Source of the DNA: Neptunicella sp048268085
Lineage (GTDB): Bacteria; Pseudomonadota; Gammaproteobacteria; Enterobacterales; Alteromonadaceae
Reading direction: 5' to 3'
Assembly: GCF_048268085.1 (NCBI RefSeq)
Contig: NZ_JBLWWF010000001.1
Span: 248,001 to 312,000 of the forward strand
DNA length: 64,000 nucleotides
The notes under the pieces are model-generated. The model saw only the letters and a program-made list of their open reading frames with translations. It was not told the origin of the DNA and did no database searches. Made by a program: the position numbers and the translations under genes. Positions 33,156 to 42,860 of this stretch are shown one piece after another (the stretch's first letter is position 1; each line of letters opens with the position of its first letter).

Positions 33156-36020
33156 ATGAGGAATAATGTGACCACGCATAGTCATAATGTTGGATTTGAT
33201 CAGTTTATGCAGGCGATAACGCCTTTTTTTAGCGCTGAAAATCGGTTAACCAGCTATTTACAACGCTATGCCTATGGTACTGATGCCAGTTTCTATCGTT
33301 TAGTACCCAAACTGGTGTTACGCGTTGAGCATCTTGACCAGCTTATCGAATTACTAAAACAAGCTCACAACTATCAGATCCCTATTACATTCAGAGCGGC
33401 GGGAACCAGTTTGTCTGGTCAGGCTATTACTGATTCGGTATTGGTATTATTGTCCAGTGCATGGCGGCACATTGATATTCTTGATGACGGGTTTAAAGTC
33501 AAATTGCAGCCTGGGGTGATAGGAGCTCAGGCGAATCAGGCATTGTTGCCTTTTGGTCGCAAAATTGGTCCCGATCCGGCTTCTATTGGCAGTTGTAAAA
33601 TTGGTGGGATTGCGGCTAATAATTCTTCCGGAATGTGCTGTGGAGTCAGTCAGAATAGTTATCATACCCTAGCTGATATGACGCTGGTGTTTGCCGATGG
33701 CAGCGTACTGGATACTCAGGACTCAGCGTCTAGACAGCAGTTTATTCAACAACACCCGGATTTGATTCAATCACTGATGCAGATGGTGGTGGAATTAAAA
33801 GCCAATCCTCAATTAGTGGACAAAATTCAGCGCAAATACCGTTTAAAAAATACTACCGGTTATGGGGTAAATGCGTTAATTGAGTTTGACGATCCTATTG
33901 ATGTGATCAGTCATTTAATGATTGGTTCGGAAGGAACGCTGGGTTTTATTGCCGACATCACCTATCACACTATTGCGTTGCCGGCATTTAAAGCCACTGG
34001 ATTGTATGTTTTTGATGATATGCATATTGCCTGTCAACTTGTGCATTTATTGGCTAATGAAGCCGTGGATGCGGTAGAAATCATGGATGCCAGGGCATTA
34101 ACATCGGTACAGTCAAAACTGGCGCGTATTATGGATATGCCCTCATTGACACCTGATAGTGCTGGGTTATTGATTGAATTTGGTGCAGATAATTCAGCTG
34201 AATTTACTCAACGCCGTCAGCAGATTGAACAAGCAATTGATGCATTTCAGGCTAACTTACTTGGTTGTCAGGCATTTACCCAACAAGCTGAATTGATTGA
34301 TGCCATGTGGCAAGTGCGCAAAGGTATGTTTCCTGCGGTGGGAGCAGAACGAGAAGCGGGCACTACCGTTATTATTGAAGATGTCGCGATGCCGTTGGAG
34401 GTACTGGCCGATGGGGTAGGCCGTTTGCATCGACTGTTTACCCGTTATCACTATGATGAAGCGATTATTTTCGGCCATGCGTTAGCCGGTAACCTGCATT
34501 TTGTATTTACCCAGTCATTTGATACGCCTGCGGAAGTTGAACGTTACGAACAGTTTATGGCAGCGGTAGCACAGCTGGTGGCGGTGGAATATCAAGGTTC
34601 ACTGAAAGCGGAACATGGCACAGGTCGCAATATGGCCCCTTTTGTTGAGTTGGAGTGGGGCAGTGAAATTTATCAATTAATGCAGCGAATTAAGCAATTA
34701 TTCGATCCGGCTGGAATTTTGAATCCGGGAGTGATCATTAATGCTGATCCCTTGGCGCATTTGCGTGAACTCAAAACGATGCCTGCCGCGGATGATATTA
34801 TCGACCAATGTATTGAATGCGGTTTTTGTGAGTCGGTTTGTCCTTCTAAAGATCTGACTCTGACTCCGCGACAACGTATTACCCTATGGCGTCGGCTGAG
34901 CGAACTTAAACAATTGCAGCGATTGCGTCCATTAACGGCCGAAGAGAAATTGCAATCCAGTCAATTGGAACAAGACTATCAGTATTATGGTATTGATAGT
35001 TGTGCCGCCACCGGATTATGTGGTCAGCAATGTCCAGTGGAGATTGATACTGGCGTCTTTATAAAATCACTCAGAGCACAAAATGCGAAGGCGCAGGGAA
35101 TCGCCGGGTTAGCTGCACGGCATTTTTCCACAGCCAGTGCGATTGCCCGCTTTGGACTAAGCACCGTTAGACAAGTGAATAAACTGGTGGGAGATCGCAC
35201 GACTCATGGTGCTTTTAGTGTGTTAAATACACTTAGTGGTAAGCACATTCCTAAATGGTATCGTCATTGGCCAACGGGGGCCTCTAATCGCACGGTTTCA
35301 ACTGGGCAACACCAAACTAAGATGGTGTATGTAAGCTCATGCGCCAATCGCGTGTTTGCAACCGATCCTGATGCAAAAGACCAACGTTCTATTCAGCAAG
35401 TACTCAAGTCGGTATTGGATAAAGCTGGCATTGAGATGATAGTGTCGCCATCGGAAGCTGAATTGTGCTGCGGTATGCCATGGGCGTCTAAAGGCCAGAA
35501 CCAGTTGGCAGCCACCAAGCAACAACAACTCAACCAACAAATCGAAGCCCTATCTGAAAACGGTCGTTGGCCGGTGGTGTTAGATGCCAGCCCTTGTGCA
35601 CTGACGTTAAAAGACAATCCCAATATCAACGTATTGGAATTGACAGAATACTTGGCGATACACGTGCTTGAACGGTTACAAGTGACTCAATCCAGTGAGT
35701 CGGTATTACTGCATAAAACCTGTAGCAGCCTTAAAATGGATGGTGGCCGTTATCTTGAGCAAGTGGCCCGTGCTTGTAGCGATAATGTGAAGATTCCAAA
35801 TAATATACATTGCTGCGGATTTGCCGGTGATAAAGGTTTTTTTGTACCAGAATTGAATGCCAGTGCTTTAGCGGACTTAAAACAGCAAGTACCTGCTGGC
35901 TGTGAACGAGGGGTGAGTAATAGCCGTACTTGCGAAATCGGCTTGTCCCATCACGCGCAAATTCCTTATCAATCTGTGTTGTATTTGCTCGATGAGGTTA
36001 GCGGGTCTATAGAGGATTAG
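33156..36020 (+). CDS. dld: FAD and Fe-S D-lactate dehydrogenase (Dld-II type)
   Basis: This 954-residue protein fuses an FAD-binding oxidase (VAO/GlcD fold, about residues 20-530) with a ferredoxin and CCG-domain unit. The FAD half has TFRAAGTSLSGQAITDSVL, GGIAANNSSGMCCG, LMIGSEGTLGFI and FGHALAGNLHFVF. The Fe-S half has CIECGFCESVCPS and CAATGLCGQQCPV, then CCG-type cysteine motifs ELCCGMPW and HCCGFAGDKGFF. This layout fits the Dld-II D-lactate dehydrogenases of Shewanella, which feed electrons to the quinone pool. It lies opposite the MurR-like gene and downstream of MurQ, whose by-product is D-lactate, so it probably completes MurNAc catabolism to pyruvate. GTG 33168 after AGGA is an alternative start to ATG 33156. 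Confidence 0.9.
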   Translation: MRNNVTTHSHNVGFDQFMQAITPFFSAENRLTSYLQRYAYGTDASFYRLVPKLVLRVEHLDQLIELLKQAHNYQIPITFRAAGTSLSGQAITDSVLVLLSSAWRHIDILDDGFKVKLQPGVIGAQANQALLPFGRKIGPDPASIGSCKIGGIAANNSSGMCCGVSQNSYHTLADMTLVFADGSVLDTQDSASRQQFIQQHPDLIQSLMQMVVELKANPQLVDKIQRKYRLKNTTGYGVNALIEFDDPIDVISHLMIGSEGTLGFIADITYHTIALPAFKATGLYVFDDMHIACQLVHLLANEAVDAVEIMDARALTSVQSKLARIMDMPSLTPDSAGLLIEFGADNSAEFTQRRQQIEQAIDAFQANLLGCQAFTQQAELIDAMWQVRKGMFPAVGAEREAGTTVIIEDVAMPLEVLADGVGRLHRLFTRYHYDEAIIFGHALAGNLHFVFTQSFDTPAEVERYEQFMAAVAQLVAVEYQGSLKAEHGTGRNMAPFVELEWGSEIYQLMQRIKQLFDPAGILNPGVIINADPLAHLRELKTMPAADDIIDQCIECGFCESVCPSKDLTLTPRQRITLWRRLSELKQLQRLRPLTAEEKLQSSQLEQDYQYYGIDSCAATGLCGQQCPVEIDTGVFIKSLRAQNAKAQGIAGLAARHFSTASAIARFGLSTVRQVNKLVGDRTTHGAFSVLNTLSGKHIPKWYRHWPTGASNRTVSTGQHQTKMVYVSSCANRVFATDPDAKDQRSIQQVLKSVLDKAGIEMIVSPSEAELCCGMPWASKGQNQLAATKQQQLNQQIEALSENGRWPVVLDASPCALTLKDNPNINVLELTEYLAIHVLERLQVTQSSESVLLHKTCSSLKMDGGRYLEQVARACSDNVKIPNNIHCCGFAGDKGFFVPELNASALADLKQQVPAGCERGVSNSRTCEIGLSHHAQIPYQSVLYLLDEVSGSIED

Positions 36021-36026
36021 ATCATC

Positions 36027-36055
36027 TATGCTTGCTAAATGAGATAGCAAGCATA
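36027..36055. terminator. Hairpin between convergent dld and nagX genes
   Basis: TATGCTTGCTA/TAGCAAGCATA forms an 11-bp stem with a seven-base loop right after the dld stop. It lacks a T run, so it may be a weak terminator or transcript-stabilising hairpin. Confidence 0.5.
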
Positions 36056-36069
36056 GCGACTCTTTAGTG

Positions 36070-37269
36070 TTATACCTTCCAGAAAATCCCTTTACGGTAC
36101 ATTTGGTACATTACCAAGTAGGACACAATCAAAAAGCTGATCGCAAAGGCCAGAGAGCCGTTCAGGTTACCCAGCAGTGGTTGGTATATTTCGCTGTATA
36201 ACCAGCCTTTAAGCGACGTTTGACCAACAGGGATCATGATAATAATCCGGCCCACAACACCAGCAAACATAAAAAAGGCGATGCTGTTGGCACCAAACAC
36301 CACAAACGGTGCGGTCCAGCTACGTTGCTGTTTTATATCTATTAACCATAGTAGCGCCCCCAACATAAAGCAGGCATAGCCACTGGATAACATTACAAAA
36401 CTGGAGGTCCACAGCGCTTTATTGATAGGAAAGACGAAGGACCAGCATTCACCGGCAATAATAGCGATTATGCCGACCAACAGTAATATATTGGCTTTTT
36501 GAATATTTGAACGAGCCGGGTGGGTAAGCCATTGGCCGACCAATACCCCGCTTAAACAGCCAGCAATAGCTGGTAAGGTACTTAATACGCCTTCAGGATC
36601 AAAGGCAAAGGGGGTCGCGTCAGGGTAATATAGATGGGTTTTATCCATTAACAGGTTATCCAGCCAGGCACTGAGATTGTTACCATATTCGAGTAAGCCT
36701 TGATATACATGTCCGGCATTATCTGAATAGGCCACTTGAGTCATGAGAATCCAATAACCGAGCAGAATCGCGACCATCCAGACGGCTCGCCCTAAGGTTT
36801 TAAAAGCCAATACCAGTAATACGCTACAAAAATACACCAGCGCTATACGCTGCAATACACCCAAAATACGGATTTGCTCCAGTCGTTGGTTTACCCAACT
36901 AAAATCCGGATCGCGAAAATTGTAATAAAACAGCGCCAAAAACCAGCCGAGTAAGAATAGTTTGCATGTACGAATTGCCGCATGTTGGATGATGGCGATA
37001 CGGCTATAGCCGTTGTCGAGTTGCCGACCAATGGAAATGCTGATGGAAATTCCGACGATAAAAATAAAAAACGGGAAAATTAGATCAGTTGGCGTCCAGC
37101 CATGCCAGTGAGCGTGCTCTAAAGGGCTATAGATATGCGCCCAACTCCCCGGATTGTTAACCAGGATCATGGCGGTGATGGTGATCCCGCGCAGCGCATC
37201 AATGGCCAGCAAACGATGGGCTGGTAGTTTGTCCAGTATGCTGGAGGTATGTTGCTGTAACCAGCCCAT
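36070..37269 (-). CDS. nagX: NagX-like inner-membrane acyltransferase-family protein (HGSNAT/DUF5009)
   Basis: This 399-residue membrane protein has about ten to eleven hydrophobic segments. The opening RLLAIDALRGITITAMILVNNPGSWAHIY and HAHWHGWTPTDLIFPFFIFIVGISISIS are the hallmark of the family related to heparan-alpha-glucosaminide N-acetyltransferase. NagX genes accompany GlcNAc-utilisation genes in Shewanella and Xanthomonas; a role in acetylating or passing amino sugars at the inner membrane has been proposed but is unsettled. It follows the NagZ lipoprotein gene by 13 bases on the same strand, so they form an operon. GGAG seven bases upstream picks ATG 37269; the longer frame to 37308 would overlap nagZ. 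Confidence 0.9.
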   Translation of the reverse strand: MGWLQQHTSSILDKLPAHRLLAIDALRGITITAMILVNNPGSWAHIYSPLEHAHWHGWTPTDLIFPFFIFIVGISISISIGRQLDNGYSRIAIIQHAAIRTCKLFLLGWFLALFYYNFRDPDFSWVNQRLEQIRILGVLQRIALVYFCSVLLVLAFKTLGRAVWMVAILLGYWILMTQVAYSDNAGHVYQGLLEYGNNLSAWLDNLLMDKTHLYYPDATPFAFDPEGVLSTLPAIAGCLSGVLVGQWLTHPARSNIQKANILLLVGIIAIIAGECWSFVFPINKALWTSSFVMLSSGYACFMLGALLWLIDIKQQRSWTAPFVVFGANSIAFFMFAGVVGRIIIMIPVGQTSLKGWLYSEIYQPLLGNLNGSLAFAISFLIVSYLVMYQMYRKGIFWKV

Positions 37270-37282
37270 TGTGGTTCTCCTA

Positions 37283-39160
37283 TTACTTGATGGAAACCGG
37301 CAATGCACCGGTTGCTTCCAGTTTACCGGTTAAAATATCGGCGACAGCGTTAAAAATCGGTCCTTGATATTGGCTAACTAACCGCCCGTAATCATCTATA
37401 TAGTGAGATTCTCTAAGATTATGCGCGAAGGTTGCCAAAATCGCATCGGAGTAGGGAGCATATAAAGGGACGTTATAAGGGGTGCGCATGCTGATAAAAA
37501 TACTCGGTTTACCCAGTGCTTTGGCTTGTTGCATCAAATCCAGCAGGGTAGCGGTTTGGGTTTTTTTATCCGCACGGTCTCGCCATTGCTGAATATCATC
37601 CATCCCACCCATTTCAGCCATGCTTTGCTGTGGAGTAATATCGGCAGAAATGACTAAATCAGCCTGTTTAATTAATGTCATGGCATCGCCGGGCGTTTTT
37701 CCGGCCAGACTACTACAGCTGAAAGTGACTTTAGGCAGACGGGTTTTAAGCGCTAAGGTCATGGCCATGCACTTGGTTTTATCCGGCATGTTTAAGTGTA
37801 CCGTCCGAATCGATTTCGCGAGTGGATAAACGCCATTATTGGCAATGCTAACAATGGCATTGTTAGCCAGCTCTTGTTCAATTTCACGATGAGCTTTGTT
37901 GCCTAGCACGCCGTTGGCTTTAACAGTCGCTATGTCTACATCCTCAGGAATTAACTTATCAATAGCATATTGTTGTTTTAAGGCATCAATACGTTGTACT
38001 GATTGGGTAATTTCCTGTTGATCTAAACGACCATCAATGACGGCTTGACTGACATCGCGGATCAGTTGTTTAACTTTGGCAAAGTCTGCCGGAGAGCGCA
38101 CCGAAACAGGCATCAAAGCAATATCGCTACCCGCATGAAAGGTCTGGATCACCGCTTCGGTCGGATCAAAAAAGTGGGCAATTCCGGCCATATTCATTGC
38201 ATCGGTGACAATAACGCCCTGATAGTTCAATTCGTGACGTAATAAATCGGTAAGAATTTTACGTGACATGGTGGCTGGCAGAATAGTACTGCTGCCATCT
38301 TTGGCAGTAAATTCGGTATCATCCAGCTCAGGGTATTGAATATGAGCGGTCATAATCATACCCGGAGCACTATTATCAATGGCATATTTAAACGGTTTTA
38401 AATCTATGCTATCGATAGTTTTTCGATCGTGATCAACCCGCGGTAAACCGGTGTGGCTATCCACATTGGTGTCACCATGGCCGGGAAAATGTTTAAGCGA
38501 AGAAATAATGCCCTGTTGTTGCATCGCATTCATTTGTGCCAAGCCTAACTTAGCAACTAAATCGGCATCTTCACCAAAGGAACGTACGTTAATCACTGGA
38601 TTATCAGGGTTTACATTAACATCGACTGTGGGGGCGAAGTTGACATTAACCCCCAGCGCTAACAGCTCTTTGGCGATCACACTGCCTGTTTGTACGGCAA
38701 ATTTAGTACCGTTAACTTCCGCGCTGGCACCAATGGCCATATTACCGCTAAATGAAGTGCCTAAACTGTGTGGAATACGCACCACGCGCCCACCTTCCTG
38801 ATCAATTGAAATCAGTAAAGGCTGATGTCCTGCTTTTAAGGCGGCTGTTTGTAAGTCTTTATTTAACTGAATAATTTGCCGCGTATCCACCAGATTATTG
38901 GCAAACAAAACAATACCGCCCACATCGGTGTCGCCGATTAATTTGGCAAGAGAATCGGGTAGCGTGGTAACCGGAGTGGTACAACGTTCACCCTCTTGTA
39001 GCTCAGGACAAAAATAGCGAATATCGAGCATGATTTTCTGGGCAATTTGGGCCTCTAGCTGAGAGTTGAACTTAGCTGATGGAGGAGACTGAACCGCACA
39101 TGAGGCCGTTATCATCGCCCCAAGCACAACATATAAATATTTAATCGAAAATTTTGACAT
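37283..39160 (-). CDS. nagZ: Two-domain GH3 beta-N-acetylglucosaminidase lipoprotein (NagZ/YbbD-like)
   Basis: This 625-residue lipoprotein has C21 in the lipobox ITASC. The catalytic barrel (about residues 35-400) carries IDQEGGRVVRIP, KHFPGHG at 223-229, the NagZ-specific D234-S235-H236 acid/base dyad and the nucleophile D320 in VTDAMNM. A second alpha/beta domain (about 420-610) follows. The usual Gram-negative NagZ is a cytoplasmic single-domain protein of about 340 residues; this longer, exported two-domain form resembles Bacillus NagZ (YbbD). It should remove GlcNAc from the non-reducing end of murein fragments in the periplasm, exposing MurNAc for the NamZ-like enzyme or the amidases. 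AAGGAAT, part of the proposed operator motif, occurs upstream at 39265-39271. Confidence 0.94.
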   Translation of the reverse strand: MSKFSIKYLYVVLGAMITASCAVQSPPSAKFNSQLEAQIAQKIMLDIRYFCPELQEGERCTTPVTTLPDSLAKLIGDTDVGGIVLFANNLVDTRQIIQLNKDLQTAALKAGHQPLLISIDQEGGRVVRIPHSLGTSFSGNMAIGASAEVNGTKFAVQTGSVIAKELLALGVNVNFAPTVDVNVNPDNPVINVRSFGEDADLVAKLGLAQMNAMQQQGIISSLKHFPGHGDTNVDSHTGLPRVDHDRKTIDSIDLKPFKYAIDNSAPGMIMTAHIQYPELDDTEFTAKDGSSTILPATMSRKILTDLLRHELNYQGVIVTDAMNMAGIAHFFDPTEAVIQTFHAGSDIALMPVSVRSPADFAKVKQLIRDVSQAVIDGRLDQQEITQSVQRIDALKQQYAIDKLIPEDVDIATVKANGVLGNKAHREIEQELANNAIVSIANNGVYPLAKSIRTVHLNMPDKTKCMAMTLALKTRLPKVTFSCSSLAGKTPGDAMTLIKQADLVISADITPQQSMAEMGGMDDIQQWRDRADKKTQTATLLDLMQQAKALGKPSIFISMRTPYNVPLYAPYSDAILATFAHNLRESHYIDDYGRLVSQYQGPIFNAVADILTGKLEATGALPVSIK

Positions 39161-39303
39161 TACTGAATCCTAATCAACACGCTATAACACAAAATAAATT
39201 GCCCTCAATGTACCAGAAGTAAACCAAAATGTAATGGTTAAATTATTTTTAAATTGACCATTTAAAGGAATTATTTATTATTTATTGGCTGAGTGGAAAA
39301 CAT

Positions 39304-39331
39304 AAAAAAATCCCCGCATAAGCGGGGATTT
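39304..39331 (-). terminator. Intrinsic terminator after the Oar-like TonB receptor
   Basis: Read on the minus strand, AAATCCCCGC/GCGGGGATTT forms a 10-bp stem with a TTAT loop and a long T run. It separates the receptor from nagZ-nagX downstream. Confidence 0.9.
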
Positions 39332-39351
39332 GTATATTTACCGAGTAACCC

Positions 39352-39388
39352 GTCAGCTAAGCTGAAGGTTAGCTGAAGGTTAGCTGAC
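39352..39388. repeat. Tandem 11-bp repeat within a 9-bp inverted repeat
   Basis: AGCTGAAGGTT occurs twice in tandem (39360-39370, 39371-39381) with a partial third copy. GTCAGCTAA (39352-39360) and TTAGCTGAC (39380-39388) bracket it as an inverted repeat. It lies just beyond the receptor stop codon and may add to transcript-end structure. Confidence 0.6.
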
Positions 39389-39392
39389 AAGG

Positions 39393-42300
39393 TTAAAAAG
39401 CAACATTCACCGACAATTGAATTCGACGAGGGTTGATTAAGTTACGTGGCTCACCAAATGTAGTGTTAGACACATAGGGGTCGTAGTTATAACCGGTTTG
39501 GTTATCAAATACGTTATACACATCGGCTCTAAAATCCAATACCAAATCTTCGGTTAAATTGAAGTTTTGTACGTAGTTTAAATCCAGCTGCCAGTGACTT
39601 GGTTCACGGCGACTACCGGCCGGTTCTGCATAGCGAATGGTTGAGCTGGAGTAGCCATAAAGTGATCCATCCCATGCTTCCCATACATCACCAGATTGAA
39701 ATACGAATCTAAAGCCAATATCGGCATTCCAGTCGGTTGTATAGTAACCCATGGCTTTTAAAACATGAGGCTTGTCACCGTTTAGATTACCGTATTTGCC
39801 ATCCCATAACATGCGACCTGCGCCATCACCCAAGTTAGATGAACCAATAAACAAGTTATCGTCTGAGGCACCACTGGTAATATCCTGATCATAGTTACCA
39901 AAATAATGGCTCCATACGTAGGATACATTTAAGTAGGTGCGATCACCGATGTATTCACCTTCGACACTAAATTCATAGTATTTGTTTTCGGCACCATCCA
40001 GCTCTGCAATAACATAGGAGGAACCGCCGACTTCATCACGGAACGCGTCCAGATTATCAATATATAAGCCTTTGGCAGCAATGTCGGCAGGTACACCACC
40101 AAACGGGCTCTGATAGTTACCTAACAAACGCAGGTTGTTAGGTACATCTTCCCATGGATGGAAGGCTTTACGCTGACGTATATGAGTACGGACCAGTAAA
40201 TCGTTAGATAAATACTTAGTTGCACCAATAGTAATTTCATCGGTACGACGCGGAGACATATCCTCTACAAAGAATTTACCTGAAGAGCCTGATGCAGCAG
40301 TGTTGCCTATAAAGTCACCGTTAACATCGAAGTACACTAGTTGAGTTGATTGGCTATTGCGCGCCCATGAAGCTGCACGAGCCAGCGAGCTGGTTTCAGG
40401 GTTATAACTGGCAAAGTTAACAAAGACGGTATCTTGTCCACTGTAATTCCAGGTAACACCTAAACGGGGTTGAATCATATCCAAAAAGTCAACTTCATAC
40501 ATTTTGTATTTATGACCTTCAGCCAACTCATAACCGGAAACATTCGTGGAGTTTTCCTTCAAGCCCTGTCCGTACAGAATATCGTTACTGAACATGAAGC
40601 CAATATTGTAAGTAAAGTCGCCATCGTGAATGGTGTCATTTAATTCAATATTATAGTTTTCCGATGATGAGACGATAGGAGGTACAGCACTACCTTCAGC
40701 CGCTCCTAAACTCATTTGCTGAATAGTAGCTCTATAGTAAACCGGTACGTCACTTTCAAAGTTGTCAGCATTTTCTCCGCCTAAGAAGCTGATTGCTCCC
40801 CAACCGTTGGATAAACGGGACAGAATTTCTTTGTTTTCTTTCCATTGGAAGCCCACGTGCAGGTTGTGCACCATGTCGCCCCATTCCATTTCATGATCCA
40901 GTTTTACTTCGAAACTCTTACGATAGAAATCCTGGTTATTAAATGTGGAACCGTAACCGACTGAACCACCGCCAGTTAACTGACCATCATCACCAATATA
41001 ACCATATTGATCGATTAACCCTTGCGCAGTGACATTATCGAAAACATCACTGTCCGGTTTTAAATTAGGCACGTTAAACAGGCCTAATTCATCCAGCATG
41101 CTCAGGTTCAAAGAATCGCCAATACTCGGCATAACGCCAGTTGCGATGTTATCTGGACGACCACCACCTTTATTTTTAAAGTCATAATATTGGAAGGTTA
41201 AAGTAGTGTAGTCATCGATTAGATACGAACCATCCAAGGTTAAAATATCTTGCTCAGTGGTTGAACCTTCTGACGTCGAATCAGCATCAAATGCACCAAC
41301 AGACTCACCTTTACCTTCTCTATCAGAAGTACGGTAACTTAGATTTAGTAACAATTCGTCAGTCGGCGCCCACGTTAATTTACCAAAATATTCTTCACGA
41401 ACACTTTTATAGTCTTTAACTTCACCTCGAGCGTTTTCTTTATTGGCTCGCTCTACCACTGGGCGATAGTATGAACCATAGAAAAATAATTCGTCTTTAA
41501 TGATAGGGCCACTAACACTGCCACTTAACCAAGTTTTGTCATCGGTATATTTAGTACCATCGGCATCATCTTTATCGGCCACGAAGCTTTTAGGTTGGAT
41601 GATATAACCCACGTTAGCGTGAAAATCATTGGTACCGGATTTTGAGGTGGTATTAATCGCTAAACCACCAGAACGGTTAAAACCAATGGCTTTTGAGCCA
41701 CCGCGATCAATTGAGACGTTGGCAATATCCTGAGTAGAAGGTTCCGATGCGAGGTTACCAAACATGGGTAAGGATACATCGACACCATCAAAGCCGTATT
41801 TATTATCACGACCTGAACCTCCCGCAGAGGGGCCTAAGGTTGTCATTTCACTGTACTGAACGCCCGGTACGATGGCCAATAGGTCACGGTAATCCTGACC
41901 GGTTGGCACTTTATTAACGACGTCTTGGCTTAAGGAATTACTTAACGACGAATCACCGCTACGGACAATTTTTGAACCCGTAATATAAATGACTTCCGTA
42001 TTATCTTTAGCCGTATCTTCGAATGCCACATTGACATTCGATGCTTGTTCTAAAAGCACCTCTACCGTAGTTTGACGAACCGTTCCGTCAGCTGAAGTAA
42101 AGGTTAAGGTATATTCACCAGGTAACAACGCCGGTAGATTATAGCTACCATCTGGCTTGGTGGTAACGGTACGCGGTTTAGGCATTACGTTACTTGATGC
42201 GGTAACCGTTACCCCGGCAACCGAGATGCCGCTGACTTCCGTGGTTACTTTACCTTTAATACTACCGGCTTGTTGTGCCATCGCGGGAGTACACACTAAA

Positions 42301-42407
42301 GCACTAGCCAGCATCATTGCTGAAATTGAATTGACCGGCGAGCTCCAAGCTCTGCTGGTTGCCTGCGCGAGGCGTTTTTTAATAAAATTAGTTGTTTGCA
42401 TAGTCAT
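39393..42407 (-). CDS. Oar-like TonB-dependent receptor with N-terminal carboxypeptidase-regulatory-like domain
   Basis: This outer-membrane protein of about 1004 residues has a long signal region ending AMAQQ, then a CarboxypepD_reg/CNA-B-like domain (GSIKGKVTTEVSGISVAGVTVTA to about residue 125). A plug domain follows (VIYITGSKIVRSG, GFDGVDVSLPMFG, IDRGGSKAIGFNRSGG), then a C-terminal barrel ending in RIQLSVNVAF, which has the expected terminal aromatic. Proteins of this Oar/OmpA-linked type import large substrates with TonB energy. It sits between the NagZ-NagX pair and the amidase fusion, both of which act on peptidoglycan, so murein fragments are a plausible ligand; peptides are an alternative. 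ATG 42407 lies eight bases after AAAGG. Confidence 0.92.
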   Translation of the reverse strand: MTMQTTNFIKKRLAQATSRAWSSPVNSISAMMLASALVCTPAMAQQAGSIKGKVTTEVSGISVAGVTVTASSNVMPKPRTVTTKPDGSYNLPALLPGEYTLTFTSADGTVRQTTVEVLLEQASNVNVAFEDTAKDNTEVIYITGSKIVRSGDSSLSNSLSQDVVNKVPTGQDYRDLLAIVPGVQYSEMTTLGPSAGGSGRDNKYGFDGVDVSLPMFGNLASEPSTQDIANVSIDRGGSKAIGFNRSGGLAINTTSKSGTNDFHANVGYIIQPKSFVADKDDADGTKYTDDKTWLSGSVSGPIIKDELFFYGSYYRPVVERANKENARGEVKDYKSVREEYFGKLTWAPTDELLLNLSYRTSDREGKGESVGAFDADSTSEGSTTEQDILTLDGSYLIDDYTTLTFQYYDFKNKGGGRPDNIATGVMPSIGDSLNLSMLDELGLFNVPNLKPDSDVFDNVTAQGLIDQYGYIGDDGQLTGGGSVGYGSTFNNQDFYRKSFEVKLDHEMEWGDMVHNLHVGFQWKENKEILSRLSNGWGAISFLGGENADNFESDVPVYYRATIQQMSLGAAEGSAVPPIVSSSENYNIELNDTIHDGDFTYNIGFMFSNDILYGQGLKENSTNVSGYELAEGHKYKMYEVDFLDMIQPRLGVTWNYSGQDTVFVNFASYNPETSSLARAASWARNSQSTQLVYFDVNGDFIGNTAASGSSGKFFVEDMSPRRTDEITIGATKYLSNDLLVRTHIRQRKAFHPWEDVPNNLRLLGNYQSPFGGVPADIAAKGLYIDNLDAFRDEVGGSSYVIAELDGAENKYYEFSVEGEYIGDRTYLNVSYVWSHYFGNYDQDITSGASDDNLFIGSSNLGDGAGRMLWDGKYGNLNGDKPHVLKAMGYYTTDWNADIGFRFVFQSGDVWEAWDGSLYGYSSSTIRYAEPAGSRREPSHWQLDLNYVQNFNLTEDLVLDFRADVYNVFDNQTGYNYDPYVSNTTFGEPRNLINPRRIQLSVNVAF

Positions 42408-42860
42408 GTGTCCCACCTTTGTTTTTATTAAGTATTTTTATAATTTTTGGCAATCTGATGCTGCCGAAATAGATCATATACAGCAAAATACCTATATGTG
42501 TTTCATCTACCATTTAACAAAGAATAGCCTAGTTCGTCAAGAATATTATTTTCTCTATTTATTTAATACTTAGTAATAATTTATCTTTAATTTTATATGT
42601 AAATATTTTTTAGTTATTAATAGGGGCGTTAAAGCCGTTTTTAGTGTGGTTTCGATTTGATTTGAACCGTAAAAATAAGGAATTTTATATTCACAATGGC
42701 CGTTTAAAAATAAGTGATATAAATTGCCTGTCGGAATTATGTGGATAATCGCTACCGAAGTTGTCACCTTTGCAAGGATGATGGCACAATTGCTGAAATA
42801 ACCGCATGAAATATTTATTCTCAAATGTTATAAATGAAATAATTTTTTATTCTACTGTGA
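42408..42860. promoter_or_regulatory. Divergent promoter region between TonB receptor and amidase fusion
   Basis: About 450 very AT-rich bases without a gene. AAATAAGGAAT at 42673-42683 exactly repeats the motif at 21287-21297, and TTATTC occurs at 42815-42820 and again 32 bases later at 42847-42852, just before the amidase gene. It should carry both promoters and possible MurR-type sites. Confidence 0.5.
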
